Assembly (NCBI GenBank): GCA_023333565.1
Contig: JAJKFH010003680.1
Coordinates: 2,170,001-2,234,000 of the forward strand
DNA: 64,000 bases
Direction of reading: 5' to 3'
Origin: Puffinus mauretanicus
Taxonomy: Eukaryota > Chordata > Aves > Procellariiformes > Procellariidae
Position 1 is the stretch's first letter, and each line of letters opens with the position of its first letter. Shown in pieces: positions 24,901 to 36,227 of the stretch. A model generated the notes under the pieces. That model did not search any database and was not told the origin of the DNA. It saw nothing but the letters and a program-made list of their open reading frames with translations. Position numbers and translations under genes: made by a program.

Positions 24901-27900
24901 TGATGAGATAGTGATTCAGTTTTTTTCTTGCTGTGTGGTTGTTTCTGTCTGCATAGCTGTGTGTTCCCATCTCGCTGTGCTTCATCAAGACTTCACATTT
25001 AATGAGTCTGGGTCTTAGGACATGAGCTTCATTTATGTGACAGCAGAGCTGCAGAGAAGGGAAGAGACAAAAAACATGGCTTCTGTTTGTGCATCTGTAG
25101 TATGATGGTGCTGGAAAGCAGTTTTGTTGACTAGCAGACAGGAAATCGGCCCAGAAAAAGCGTAAGCAAGTATCTAGGAGGAAACAAATCCCGAGCTATC
25201 CAGGAGGAGTGATGATATCTTAATTTCATGAGAATTAAGGAGACCCTGTATTTACACTCTTATGGCAGTATCTCATCATCCTTTTTTGGATTTCTTCTCA
25301 GTATATTGACTCTGCTGACTTGGAGCCAGATACTCTGCAGGAAGAACCTGTTCGATACCATGAAGCATGGCAGAAGCTGTGTGGTGCTGAGTAAGACCCT
25401 TACACTGGCCATTTCTTTGGAGCATGTCTGATAAACTTGCTGCTATTGACAGTTTTGAAATAAGTCTCCATACTGGAGACTTGTTTTCTTAGGCTCTGTA
25501 CCAGCACACTCTGACATTGCCCCAAATACCTCTCAATGAAATTTAGGATAAGATGTAAAATGGAGAATTGTTAAATAAGCGAGGGAAAGGCAGCAGTAGG
25601 GGAGATGATCACGCAGAAGATGTGCACCGGCTTAGTGGGGAAACAGGGTGAGAGGAAATAATGGGAAAGGATAGGTACTGGCAAAGGCTATTAAAGCCAA
25701 AGAGAGAGGACGGAAGGTGTAAATGTGGTATAAAGTTCTTTAGGAAGAAAGCATGAGAAGGGAAAAAGTGTTAGGGTGCAGAGGAATGCCAAGAGTTAGC
25801 CCAGAAAACAAGAACAAGTGGGGCTTGTTAGCCCTCAGGGAAGCAGGCTTTGGATGGTACCAGGATAACAGCAGAATTCGGTGTCCTTGTGCCTGCCTTG
25901 ACACTGCAGCCAGTGGCTTCCTCAGCACAGGCCTGGCTGGGTGATACGTTTGCAAACATGTTTGGTGCAGAGCATGTGGGTCATACAATACGAACCATTC
26001 TAGTATTGTAACCCACATTGTATTTGGGATTTCTTGGGAAGGTAAAATGTGCATTCATAAAATGTTTCCCTGAAAATTCTGTGACAATTTATGTGACGGC
26101 TCATGTGAAGTCACGGAAACGGTGCTGCAGAACAGGCCTTGCCATGTAGGACGCTTTAAAGCCCTTTTCCAGAGTGAGGTCTTGCAAGACCAAGATTTTA
26201 CAGGAGAGGGGTGGTGCATGGTTGGGGGAAATTCAGATGAGCCCTATGTGAATGGAATCTTTTCATCCTCATGCAGCGGAGTTCTGGTTCCTGGTGGATT
26301 TGGTGTTCGAGGGACAGAAGGCAAAATTCAAGCTATCTCCTGGGCAAGAAAACAGAAAAAACCCTTCTTAGGTGAGAAACGTATTTCATCCATAAGAAGA
26401 AATAAAGAAAAGAAGGAGTTTGAACAACAGCCAAACTGGTCTGCAGCAAGAGCTTTACTCATTTTCATTAGTGTCTAGAATGTACAGTTTCGAAGATAAT
26501 TGGCTGAGAAAGGCAGTGATCTATGCTCAGCCTAACTGGGTAATTCAGTCGTCATCTGTAGCTAGCTCTGAAGTGGTCAGAGTTGGCTGGGATGTGATGA
26601 CATGGAATCTCTATAATGAGGGGGTAGGAGTCTGAGGAAGTTTCAGAGGAGGCTGTGGTGATCTTGGCACAAAGAAATATGTGACTGCATTTAAACGAAA
26701 TGGACGTGGTGAGAGACTGGAAATGTTGTGTGAGCAGAGTGGATGGGGAAGGGAGGTGTGGAGTAAAACTTGTCAGAACTACTCGGTACAGAGCGAACAG
26801 ACCTCTAAATCCAAGTCAAAGGTCTGTCTCATCCAGGTTTTCCTCTGACTCGGGACTCTGCGAAGGTGTATGTGCTTTGCAGCACGGGCTCAGTGGTCCT
26901 TGTCCTGACTTGATCTGTGTTGTCTTGCCTTCTGCAGGAGTCTGTTTGGGAATGCAGCTAGCAGTTGTGGAGTTTGCACGCAGTGTTCTTGGTTGGCAAG
27001 GTAATTGCACAAAACCCTTCCTAGGTTTTGGTCATTTCTTTGATTGCTTGAGTAATGCCTGTAATTTTTCAAATACCTCTAACTTTTAATTTTTCATTGG
27101 TAGGAAGATTTAATTTTTTTCCTAGGCCTGTAAAATTCCCCATCTCCTTTGCTAATTCAAAGGAAAAAGAATTTCCTCATTCTGTTCAAATAAAAATCAA
27201 TTGAGTAAGGCATGCTTATAATGACAGAAAACTTTCTATTGCTTAGAGTGAGGTTCAGCTCCTGTATAAAACACCTAAGTGGAGGGGTGCCTATGTGTGC
27301 TGGACATCCTAAATTCCCATTATAGCCAGTGGGAATGAAGACCAAAAAGCAATTCAGCTGGCGAGGCAGTTGCACCTACTTCAGTGAGTTGAATTGTTTT
27401 CTGGACTCCGCTGCTTGAATTAACTAGGTCGCTGTTGTCAAAACTCCCTTTACAGAGTGCTAAATTTAGTTTTTCAGCCTGATTCCGAGTCTCACTAGTA
27501 GTGCAGGTAGGGAAAAAGCTGTGTCTCAGAGTACTTCTGCTCCCTTACCACTCCCTGGCTTTATTTAAAATATTCTAAGCTATTGAATGTGTGCTTTTCC
27601 TGAATGACTCTCGCTTTCATCACCGATTGCACTCGACTGGTTGGCCTTAGATTGCAACCTCCAGGCAGTCTCAGAAATTCGTATCAAACAGTGCTGACAG
27701 AGTCCCGTTTCTGCTGTCGGGGGCTGAGCTGGCAGCTCTGTGCAGGTGAGTGGCTCAGCACAGTTAAGGTCGCCGCTTGCTGGAAGCGTGGGGATGAGAC
27801 GCAGCTGTACCTGGGGGAGGTCCTGTAAATGCATGTCACGGTATGAGGGACTTCGTGTTTCTAATTGATGAACATAACATTGCAGATGCTAACTCGACAG

Positions 27901-30900
27901 AATTTGACCCCAAAACTGCTCATCCAGTGGTGAGTTTATGGCGCCTTGCTTGTAATATCCTTACTGTGCTAGACTTCTCTGCACATACCTGTTGGTACAG
28001 TTAAGAGCTTGGACTATTATGTCTTGTGGCTTTTAAGTCTGTCTTCCACCATTTACTAATCTGAAAAGAAAATGTCTTTGCCCAGTTAACTGTATGGCAG
28101 TTGCTGCTTCATAGAAGATTGCAGTGCTTATTATAGGTGAAACACTAATATTTATATTTATTTTTATTTTTAATTACACTTTTTCATAAAGCAAGGTGTT
28201 TTCTAAGAGGTAAAAAGTTCTTAAAGGGCAGTTTGCAAGCTAACTGATTTCACAGAATAAATGGTAAAGGTCTGGTGATATCCAGATTCCACTGCATAAC
28301 TGTTTAATTATGATCTCAGAAATTAACATAGAGAGACATTAATTTCTTGGAACATTTGTGAACAGATTTCTGAACCTGCCTTTCTTACACTGCAGGTTCT
28401 GTGTGCCTCGTCCAGGCTCCACCATAATGACTGGCTTCTGTTATAATTTAAAATGCTACTCTAAAGGAAAAAGTTCTCAAAAAAACAGCTTATGAAGTTA
28501 TTTATCAAAGTATAAGTGATTCTGATTTGGGGATTTTGTTTCTGTAAATTTGCTTTTTTGTTTGTTTAACATTTAGTTCAGTAAATAGCACAGTATTAGT
28601 GCAGGGGATCTATGAGTCCATTTCCTATGCTAAAGCTTCCTGAATACCCGCAAACCTTCCATATATTCTGTACAGCTTTTACTAGAATAGAGCTAACTAA
28701 TCTAGTTCTGTTGGTCTACCTTGTCAAGACAATGTTCCTTGGGGTGGTTTGCTTGTTTTCTGTATGGATGTTGGTTTTTTTCCCCCTTTAATGTTTCAGA
28801 GTCTGCCTGGGACTGTTGTTCCTCCCTCATTCTCACCTCCCTCTCTGAATGCTTTTCGCAGGTCATAGACATGCCAGAACATAATCCTGGGCAAATGGGT
28901 GGGACCATGAGGCTTGGCAAGAGAAGAACACTCTTCCAAACCAAGAATTCAATCATGAGTAATGCATTTCTTGCCTGTTTTGGAAGTGTTTCCTGGGAAT
29001 GATGTGCGTGTACGGTGGGTATGGGGAAGTGAGACCTGGGAATGTTAAAGCATCCTTGAATGGTTGGTGTTTGCAGACTTTGTTCTGGTAGTGAAATGGA
29101 GATCAATGAATTTGTCCCCTTTAGAAGTGGCAGATTCTTATGGATGCTATTCATACGAACTTGTTAAAACTTGGCATCGGTGAACTGTTTGGCATTTGCT
29201 CTAAGAAATGTTTTCCTTTTGGTGTAGGGAAGCTGTATGGAGATCACGATTTCTTGGAAGAGAGACATAGACACAGATTTGAGGTAAAAACGCTATTGTA
29301 TGTGTTGAGCTTTTCTGTCTAATCCAAACATAAGAGATCATGGATTTTCTTGCTTCTGGTCTTCTAGGTCAATCCAGAATTGAAAAAGTGTTTTGAAGAG
29401 CAGGGTTTGAAGTTTGTAGGCCAGGATGAGGAGGGAGAGCGAATGGAAGTGGTTGAGTTGGAAGGTGAGTACTTAAGCAATTGGTTTGTGGGTGTAGGTA
29501 TTTACAAGTGAAAGTGTTCGGAGGGTAATTAAGGAGGGTTTTATGTGGGACCAGTCCAGGCTCTTTCAGAATGATTCCATCCATAAAATCACACTAAAGA
29601 GTCCCATGTGCCTGTCCATTTAGGGACAAAAGGCAGGATAGAAATGACACTTCTTCCCCATCATCAGGGCTTCAATGTGATCAGTGCTTTCAACTGCAGT
29701 TCAGCCACAGGCTTAAGAGGCTTGACATTAATGTTTTCTGTTTCTTTCCCTTAGAGCATCCTTTCTTCGTTGGTGTTCAGTATCACCCTGAATTCCTCTC
29801 TAGACCAATTAAGCCATCTCCCCCATACTTTGGCCTCCTCTTGGCGTCTGCAGGAAGACTCACGCATTATCTACAGAAGGGCTGCAGGCTCTCACCCAGG
29901 TAGGTTGAAGGAAGACACCAGTCAGACCTTTCACAGGGCAGTGCTTCTTTCTACAGGATAAACCGGAGAATCCTCTTGGCACAGACTTACTGCGAGGTAA
30001 CTAGGGGGTATTTGTAGCACCTCTTCTTTTCACTCTTTCTTTGAAACCTCTTGTCTTGCATTTTAAGATTGACTGTAGTGCCATAGAGCTGCCCTGCAGT
30101 GAGGGTGCAGGGAGAGTAACTCTGCAGTCTCGTGTTGTCAGTCAGAGGTGTTTGGGTAAACTGCAGCCGGGCCTGCTCTTTTAGATGATTGGAGACCTCG
30201 TGGGGTTTCCCCCATGTTCCTTGTACAAGTCCTAGGTACAAGCTGGTCCTTAAGAAACTTGTTCCTGTTGCTGGTTTAAAGAATGGGCCCTGGTGGTTGC
30301 AGCTTCATTTTTTTTTTCTGCTGACTTAAGCTTTCTTTTGTTTCAGTTTGCAAAGCAACTAATGTTTTGGGTAGACTTAATGGTACATTTACTTCCTTCT
30401 GCTGCTCCCTAATGCCCTGCAGTTCTGCTCAGCAGACATGGCAATATGCAACAAATAAACATCACTTTGATAGTGACCCATTTTCCTCCTTATAGAGGAA
30501 AACACAGAGGATTTGCTTCTGTAGCTGGAGTGCTAACATGCACTAAACAAAAAACCCCAAACTAAATGCAAAAGAGAAATAGCACTGAATGTATTAAACT
30601 AAAGCAATGCAAAAAGGAAAGTATTGGCCTTTCTGGGTTGAGCTGCAATGCAGCTGCAGCACAGGAATTCCTGTGTCGGTCTGGAGAACGGCGGTCAGTT
30701 GTGCTCTGAAGAGGGTTTCTGTGTGAAGATGCCTTATTTCAATGCTCCCAGTGTTGAGGGATATTTTAATTTCCTGCTTTTGCACATTGAGTTTGAAATG
30801 GCGTTTGAAATGGCTTTTCACAGCAGAGGAGCTGGAGTTTCCTCTTTACTGCAGCACCCTAAGTTAGTATTATCTGCTCTTAGTCTTTTGTGATTGTGGT

Positions 30901-32314
30901 CACAAATTGTTTCATGTTTAGCATATAATCTAAAAATATTGGTGGCAGTTGTAGCCCAGCCTATGCTCCCCTTTATTCCTGTGCCCTTGTAACTCTTACC
31001 ACGTTTTCAGGTAAGTCCCATCATTGCACTCTCATGAGTTTTGCAGGTGACCCCAAATTGGGGGACACAGACTATACACTAGAGAATGGGACCACTGTTC
31101 AGAGGGACGTGGGCTGGAGCGGGCCAGCAGGAACCTGATGAGGTTTAACAAGGAGAAATGCAGAGTCCTGCACCCAGGAACCCCGTGCAGGAACACAGGC
31201 TGGGGACTGAGCCGCTGGGGAGCAGCTCTGCCGACGAGGTCTTGGGGAGCAGCAAACGGAGCATGAACCAGTGGCGTGCGCTGGCAGCAAAGGAAAGACG
31301 AACAGCATCCTGGGCTGTATGAGTAAGAGCACAGCCAGTAGATGGAAAGAAGTGATTATGTCTCTTTACTTGGCATTTGTTAGACCACATCTAGAATGTT
31401 CTGTGCGGTTTGGGGTCGCCCAGTACTAGTAAAACATTGATAAGTTGGAGAGAGTTTAGTGGTGGGCCACGAAGAAGGTCAGGAGGTGGACGTACTTTCC
31501 CAGTGAGGAGAGACTGAAGGAGCTGGGCTTGTTCAGTCTGGAGAAGGGAAGACTTTATGGGGGACCTAAGAGCAGCCTGCCAGCACCTACAAAAACGCTA
31601 TCAAGAAGATGAAAGCAGGATCTTTACAGAAGTGCATGGTGGAAGGATGAGACACAATGGACATAAATTGAAATAAGAGAGGTTCCAACTGGATATAAGG
31701 AAAATCTTTTTCACTATTAGATCAGTCACACATTGGTGCAAGTTGCTGCGCGGTCTCCACCCTCAGAGAATTTCAGAATGTGACTGGATAAAGCCCTGAG
31801 CAGCCATGTCTGATTTGATAGCTGTCCCTGCGGTGTAACTGTCCTGAGGTCCCTTCCGATCTGAATTACTTTGTCATTCTGAAGAAGTGGTTTAATGGGT
31901 TAAAGGCAATCAGCTGTTACTGGGAAGCTGAAATAGAATGGCCTATGGGTGGTTAACCAGTCTCCTATTTCCTTCTTACTGAATTTCCTTTAGAATAACT
32001 TTGCCTTATAAAATGCCTATTATATGTATAATCATTTTAATTCACAAACCTTAAAATTGATGATGACTCAGCCCTATTTCCAAAGGGATGGCGTATGAGG
32101 AATTTTGTGTGCTTTGCTTTTCAACCTCAGCTAGCAGTACTTACTACCAAACCCTGCTAAATCCTAATGCAAAACTAGGTCTATAAAGCACTTGTGCTCC
32201 GTAAAACAAAATCTTTCTGAATTCTGCAGGGACACCTACAGCGATAGAAGTGGCAGCAGCTCGCCTGACTTGGAGATAACAGAGCTGAAGTTTCCATCAG
32301 TAAATCATGACTGA
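15736..32314 (+). CDS. CTPS1: CTP synthase 1, complete, 17 coding exons
   Basis: Catalyses UTP + ATP + glutamine to CTP + ADP + phosphate + glutamate, the last step of de novo CTP synthesis, in the cytosol. The joined exons 15736..15901, 16365..16535, 17324..17424, 18618..18734, 20166..20249, 20497..20577, 22287..22438, 23719..23851, 25302..25390, 26277..26371, 26938..27000, 27886..27929, 28862..28958, 29228..29283, 29368..29464, 29755..29899 and 32230..32314 total 1,776 nt, or 591 codons plus TGA. That equals the vertebrate CTPS1 length. All introns are GT-AG with matching phases. The N-terminal synthetase (amidoligase) domain is about residues 1-270, with P-loop [10 protein letters not shown] at 8-17, Asp70, and [13 protein letters not shown] at 147-159. 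The glutamine amidotransferase domain is about 300-555, with VPGGFGVRG at 369-377, nucleophile Cys399 in CLGMQ, and His526 and Glu528. His355, required for filament assembly in mammals, is present. The Ser-rich C-tail keeps Ser571, 574 and 575. Assignment to CTPS1 rather than CTPS2 rests on remembered sequence, the C-tail and synteny. The start is the conserved MKYILVTGG. Confidence 0.97.
16365..16535 (+). CDS. CTPS1: CTPS1 exon 3, residues 56-113
   Basis: Runs from acceptor TGCCACAG|GGGAAGTG to donor CCAAG|GTGATG. Contains [15 protein letters not shown] with Asp70, a predicted Mg/ATP-site residue, and [20 protein letters not shown], part of the UTP-binding surface. Phase 1 in, phase 1 out. 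Confidence 0.96.
17324..17424 (+). CDS. CTPS1: CTPS1 exon 4, residues 113-146
   Basis: Acceptor is a polypyrimidine tract ending TTTTCAG|TTGTTCCC. The donor GAG|GTTTGT is weak but GT. Encodes [17 protein letters not shown] and ends at PQVCVIE. Glu146 aligns with the Mg-ligand glutamate of the family. Ends in phase 0. Confidence 0.95.
18618..18734 (+). CDS. CTPS1: CTPS1 exon 5, residues 147-185
   Basis: Thirty-nine whole codons between TTTTTAG|CTTGGC and CCCCAG|GTAAGG. Starts with the CTP-synthase signature [19 protein letters not shown] and continues to [12 protein letters not shown], part of the pyrimidine-nucleotide pocket. Confidence 0.96.
20166..20249 (+). CDS. CTPS1: CTPS1 exon 6, residues 186-213
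   Basis: Twenty-eight whole codons from TTGACCAG|CCAAGC to GATCTG|GTAAGG. Encodes [20 protein letters not shown], whose KTKPTQ segment is an invariant UTP/CTP-contacting stretch. Confidence 0.96.
20497..20577 (+). CDS. CTPS1: CTPS1 exon 7, residues 214-240
   Basis: Twenty-seven whole codons from CTGTTAG|ATTGTT to GAACAG|GTAAAG. Encodes [20 protein letters not shown] and ends at VEPEQ. The residue after CRCS is Thr here, where I recall Asn in human CTPS1, a mild change. Confidence 0.95.
22287..22438 (+). CDS. CTPS1: CTPS1 exon 8, residues 241-291
   Basis: From GAACAG|GTCATC to GACAG|GTGAGC. Encodes [20 protein letters not shown], then [20 protein letters not shown], covering the end of the synthetase domain and the linker to the amidotransferase domain. 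Ends in phase 2. Confidence 0.96.
23719..23851 (+). CDS. CTPS1: CTPS1 exon 9, residues 291-335
   Basis: From TTTAG|GTATGACC to ATTAAG|GTAGGA. Encodes [20 protein letters not shown], the start of the amidotransferase domain with its conserved VGKY.D.Y.S..KAL core, and ends INHKLDIK. Confidence 0.96.
25302..25390 (+). CDS. CTPS1: CTPS1 exon 10, residues 336-365
   Basis: From TTCTCAG|TATATT to GCTGA|GTAAGA, phase 2 out. Contains His355 in [10 protein letters not shown], the residue at the tetramer-tetramer filament interface in mammalian CTPS1. The stretch is otherwise the variable linker of the amidotransferase domain. Confidence 0.95.
26277..26371 (+). CDS. CTPS1: CTPS1 exon 11, residues 365-397
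   Basis: From ATGCAG|CGGAGT to TTCTTAG|GTGAGA. Encodes [20 protein letters not shown], the oxyanion-hole and GTP-lid region of the glutaminase site, then KKPFLG. Confidence 0.96.
26938..27000 (+). CDS. CTPS1: CTPS1 exon 12, residues 397-418 (catalytic Cys)
   Basis: From TCTGCAG|GAGTCTG to GGCAAG|GTAATT. Carries [20 protein letters not shown]. The glutaminase nucleophile Cys399 is the TGT codon at 26943..26945. Confidence 0.97.
27886..27929 (+). CDS. CTPS1: CTPS1 exon 13, residues 418-432
   Basis: A 44-nt exon from ATTGCAG|ATGCTA to CCAGTG|GTGAGT. Encodes [15 protein letters not shown]. Phase 1 in, 0 out. Confidence 0.94.
28862..28958 (+). CDS. CTPS1: CTPS1 exon 14, residues 433-465
   Basis: From TTTCGCAG|GTCATA to ATCATGA|GTAATG. 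Encodes [20 protein letters not shown], a conserved glutaminase-domain loop. The donor GTAATG is non-optimal, but reading on would add a stop-containing sequence, and the phase fits only this junction. Confidence 0.95.
29228..29283 (+). CDS. CTPS1: CTPS1 exon 15, residues 465-483
   Basis: A 56-nt exon from GTGTAG|GGAAGC to TTTGAG|GTAAAA. Encodes [18 protein letters not shown], whose [10 protein letters not shown] stretch is a hallmark of CTP synthases. Confidence 0.95.
29368..29464 (+). CDS. CTPS1: CTPS1 exon 16, residues 484-516
   Basis: From CTTCTAG|GTCAAT to TTGGAAG|GTGAGT. Encodes [20 protein letters not shown] and ends at VVELE, the glutaminase-domain C-terminal sheet. Confidence 0.95.
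29755..29899 (+). CDS. CTPS1: CTPS1 exon 17, residues 516-564 (catalytic His/Glu)
   Basis: From CCCTTAG|AGCATC to ACCCAG|GTAGGT. Encodes [20 protein letters not shown]. His526 and Glu528 complete the Cys-His-Glu triad. The exon continues through [20 protein letters not shown] and ends in phase 2. Confidence 0.96.
31036..31882 (+). mobile_element. CR1 LINE fragment in last CTPS1 intron
   Basis: Forward-oriented CR1 3' half. Recognisable pieces in order are 'gttttgcaggtgaccccaaa', 'tttaacaaggagaaatgcag', 'atcctgggctgtatgagtaa', 'ttagaccacatctagaatgt', 'gagactgaaggagctgggct', 'ggatataaggaaaatctttt' and the tail 'gaggtcccttccgatctgaa'. Many substitutions and indels leave no open frame, so this is an older insertion than the one at 12.9 kb. 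Ends were set by eye. Confidence 0.88.
32230..32314 (+). CDS. CTPS1: CTPS1 exon 18, residues 564-591 and stop
   Basis: Acceptor TTCTGCAG|GGACAC; TGA at 32312..32314. Encodes the regulatory tail [20 protein letters not shown], then FPSVNHD. Ser571, Ser574 and Ser575 correspond to phosphorylation sites reported for human CTPS1. A 2.3-kb intron holding a CR1 copy separates it from exon 17. Confidence 0.96.
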
Positions 32315-32539
32315 TTCCTGGTAACTTTTAATGACCTCAACTTCTTTCCTTATGGAGAAAATTCCTTGCCCAGTCTTTCCTCCTGGCATCTGAATGTTTC
32401 ACATCAGTTGGTAGAAAACTGGCACACACATGAAAAGTGCCGGTGCTCACACACGTGTTTCAGCTGTGCTGAGGGATGCATAATACCTCATGTCTGTATA
32501 ACAGATGTGGGTGGGTATTTCCTTAGCAAATTGACGCAT

Positions 32540-32588
32540 AATAAAGTATTAAAATACATGTGGGAGTTTGAGATTAAATTCAAATAAA
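32540..32588 (+). terminator. CTPS1: CTPS1 polyadenylation signals
   Basis: Two AATAAA hexamers at 32540..32545 and 32583..32588 follow the stop codon by 226 and 269 nt. GT-rich sequence around 32640..32680 could serve as the downstream element. This predicts a short 3' UTR ending near 32,605. A further AATAAA at 35554..35559 is a possible distal site. Confidence 0.6.
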
Positions 32589-34372
32589 GAAACAAAGCAC
32601 AAATATAGCACACATTCCTGAAATTGGAGGCAAAGCTGAGCAAGGGGTTACTGGATTTGGAAAATTTGGTATTTTTGGGAGCAATCTCGCACCTTTGCCA
32701 AAGAATGTTTTTGAAATAGCCATTCTCCCCCATCTCTTGAGACAGCAAGTTTCTCTGTCAAACCAGTGTGCTTGAGCTCTGAATTGTAATAGCTGCTACA
32801 GATGTTACGTGGATGCAAAAATTGGATGTATATAATCCAGTCTTGGAGGGGGATCACTAAAACCTAGCATTCAAACTTCACTAGCAAAAAAGATAGACTT
32901 AATATTGAAATGAGTTCTCCCTTTGTGCAGTAGGCGGTCATGGATGTAACACTTTTTCCTGCTGCTCTGGCTGGTTTTCTGTGGTGGTGTTGGAGAAGTT
33001 AAGCAACATGCACGTCGAGTGAGAGCAGGGGGTTTATTGCTGAATGCCAGGGGACCAACGATGTCCAACTCTTCCTTCCTCCCCCTTTCCTTCATATGAC
33101 AGACACTTCCAAAATTAACTGCAGAGTGAAAATGAGTATTAGCCCGAGTCTAGCACAGAAGTACGTCCCCACCCCTGGTCAGGGGACTGGGCCTTTGCGC
33201 TCCCTGAAGATAGCTGGGATTGCTAGGTGTTGGGTTGTTCCAGATCTGGTACAGTAGCAAACTAAAAGCTGAAGAATCCTCTCTGTAAATTTTTATCCTC
33301 CTGAAGATATTCTGAAACTTTGGCTCGCTGACGGTATCCAGTGTGCTCCCTAATGTGACAAGTCTGGGTGCTGCGTTGATATCCCACGGCTTGGAGGCCA
33401 TCCCCAAATGAAGAAATTGTAGGGGAAGTGACATTGGCATGCGTGGTGTGTCCCCTGGCTGGCTGACTGGCCTGCTGGTACATGTCTCGGCTCAACTCCC
33501 TCTTAATAGCTGCAACATAATGAAGATTTTCCTTTGGTACCAGCCATGGGCAGTGCTGGGAAGGGCATGAAGTTAATTCTTAGCTTAACTGTGCTCACTC
33601 CCTACATTTTATTTAAACATCGACTTCTAGAATGGGCTTGCCTTCTTAGGGGTGTAATACATTGGTCCTACTGTTGCCATAATGCCCCTATAAAACTAAC
33701 AGACATCTTTTATCCTGGGAAGAGGAGTGTTGTCAGGTCCCACTGTTATGTTTGGGGTGACGTATGTAAGACTCAGACTTCAGTGTGTTGTGCAATTCCA
33801 GCCTGTTGCTCTTCACTGTCAATAATTCCTGCTCCTTTTCTTTCTCTCTTTCTCCAGATGTGTCTTCGCTGAAGAGGAGAGTCTTCAGTAGTTTTTCCAG
33901 GCATTCTTACAGCAATAGCTTGAACACTGTCAGCTTTGGGCTTTCTTAAGTTATTGTTTTATAATTTTCATTATGAAATCCTGTCCCTTTATTTCCTCAA
34001 CTCTTCTGTCCTTTGTTTATTTTCTGTGTAGATTCTGTTTATTTCTGGTGGAGAGCTCATCACAGCACATGCGCCTCTAGACTTTCTTCAGTTAGCATCA
34101 TCTTGGAGATAAAAAGCAAATTCGGGTATGGGATTTGATGTGTTGGGGAGAATCCAGGTGCACACTTCCTTCCTAATGCATGGTAACGCTGGCATGAGTT
34201 TCTATCTTGGACACTGACAGTTGAGTTGCTGTCTCCAGCCTTTCTGCTCCCTCAGCAGTCTTTATTACTTACTGGTGAAATTATGTGGATGAACTAGATT
34301 TTGGGGGCTCGCTCAGTTCTTGAGCTGTGCTGTGCTGCAGAGGATGGGTCTGTTCAGCTTTATGCAGTCTTC

Positions 34373-34398
34373 TTTTTTTTTTGGGGGGGGTGGGGGGG
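34373..34398 (+). repeat. Poly-T/poly-G homopolymer tract
   Basis: Ten T, then eight G, one T and seven G. This is an unstable low-complexity tract prone to sequencing error. On the plus strand the G runs may stack. Confidence 0.85.
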
Positions 34399-36074
34399 CA
34401 TGTTTTGTTCTGTTTTGTTTTTTTCAATAGTATTTAAGAACGTTTGGCACTGGTGGTCTTGGTGCATTCATTGCCGGCAATGAACTTTCAACCAGGAAAA
34501 TCTTCCTGGAATAGAAGAGTTAATCTGGAACATGATCAGCTCTAACTGTGATATGCCACTCTGCAGGGATGCAATTAACTTGGATCATGGGGGGGGAGGG
34601 GGGAAGCAAAACTGTCAGGAAAGCCCATCGTTGCTTGAAACGAGGCATAACTGTTAGCCCTTTCTATGCCAGCCTTTGCTGGTGCTGCTTCTTGGGCTGG
34701 GAAACTTCACCTCCTTGCATCAAGGGGGAGGTACAGAAAAGAAAGTGAACTACTTTCAGATGCTGCCTTTAACAGCTCCCGTTGTGATTTGCCTTGGACT
34801 GAAGTGTTCATGGTGCTTTTTTCGTTGATGGGAAGTGGAGCCTTCCGTTGCCTTCTTTTATACGGCGGAGCCGCGCGTCCCGCACTCGATGCAATACAGA
34901 AGTGCTGTTTCCTGAGGGAGGGGCTTCGCAATTTGCCTACAGTGTTACTCGGTTTAGTTCATAGATGTGTGCTGTCCCGCGATGACGAGCTCAGCTTTGC
35001 AGTTCTGGGGTGGGAAATGCACTCGCCTTTTTTTTTCCCTGCCTCTCGCTGCAGTGTAAGCGACACAGTGTTTGGTCTTTGGTAATTTAGAAGAAAGGAA
35101 GAAAGTGTCTCAGTTGTCGAAGTGTCGTATGTTCAGAACTATTCAGTTCATTAAAGTTTGGAGAAAGCTGTACGGCTGGAGCCTGGCTGAGTACTAACTC
35201 CCGTGTTGTCTGATACCAAACTTAATTACACTGTCCTGTCTCATCTTAAGTGGTCTCTTCCACAGCCCCTCTTGCTTTATTCCTCAATTATTTTAAATAT
35301 ATGCTGTAAAGCTGCTTTTAGCCCGGAAAGCTTTGAGCATTCTTTGTGTGTGCCAATTATAACAGTTCTGCAAAAATGATGGAGCGAGTCGAGATGCTCT
35401 CTGTACTGAACAAGCACTGGCCATGAAATGGCTGGTCCTCTAGCAGTGTGAGATCATTCCTTATCTGTAGCACAACTTTGTTTTCTTTCTCCTGAAATGT
35501 TTTTGTTTTGGCCAAAACTGTGCAACTGACTCAGTCATTAAATGCTTATTTGTAATAAAATGAATAACTAGCCAAGAGCTTGATATATTACTTCCATAGC
35601 TTAGAGGGAGGAAAAGGACTAAAGTATAATACTGTCTAATTTTAAATTAATCCAGTGTAAGCTAGAAAAAGTTTGTTAGCTGTATTTGCAGTGGTTTTTA
35701 GACATGTATTTCCAAAGTCTGGCTGAAATTATAGGGCTTCCCTACTGCTTCCCCCCAGCAGTGGAGAAACCTGGGAAAGCTGGACTGAGTCTACAGCCTC
35801 TGCAGGGCACAAAAATGAGAGTTTTTAATTGAATTATGCTGCAAGCTGCCTGTTGGATGGTTTGCTCCCTCTTTCTGCACAGCTGGGAGCGCTGCTTGCC
35901 TGGTGCTCACCGCAGGCTGGTAGGAACACGCCGATGTCCAGAGCCGTGTCTTTGGGCTGCGTGGTGGTGTGGGGCTGGCGCTGCCGCCGCTGGCTGCGCT
36001 CCCCTCGGGAGCAGCGTGCGCTTCGCCTTGGCTGCCCCCTGCCCAAAGCTGCCCCGGGGCCCCCCGGCCTGTGG

Positions 36075-36227
36075 ATAAACAAATCGACGTAAAGTAAGTG
36101 CAGAGGGAAGCACTGGCTGACCCCGCACGGGGAGCTGTCTGCAGCGGGCCAGCGGGATCAGCGTTGGGTGAAAACGAGGGGCGTCCCGGGGCCGATGCTG
36201 CAAGCAACGGGGCTCTGCGAGCGGCCG
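36075..36227 (-). repeat. Intergenic copy of a 153-bp duplicated segment
   Basis: Nearly identical, in direct orientation, to 38492..38644, with about eight substitutions and no gap by eye. Shared blocks include 'gcactggctgaccccgcacg', 'gggagctgtctgcagcgggc', 'cagcgggatcagcgttgggt' and 'acgaggggcgtcccggggcc'. The flanks differ. Because the other copy is at the presumed SCMH1 transcript end, strand is given as minus. Confidence 0.9.

Larger units (their letters stand above)
15902..32229 (+). other. CTPS1 introns: general content
   Basis: Sixteen introns lie between coding exons, from 84 nt (29284..29367) to 2.3 kb (29900..32229). Most are unique A/T-leaning sequence with poly-T runs. Apart from the CR1 in the last intron I saw no repeat, no convincing box C/D or H/ACA snoRNA and no nested gene. 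The longer intronic open frames (for example 21981..22442, which reads into exon 8, and 26122..26478, which contains exon 11) are exons plus intron readthrough. Confidence 0.6.
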
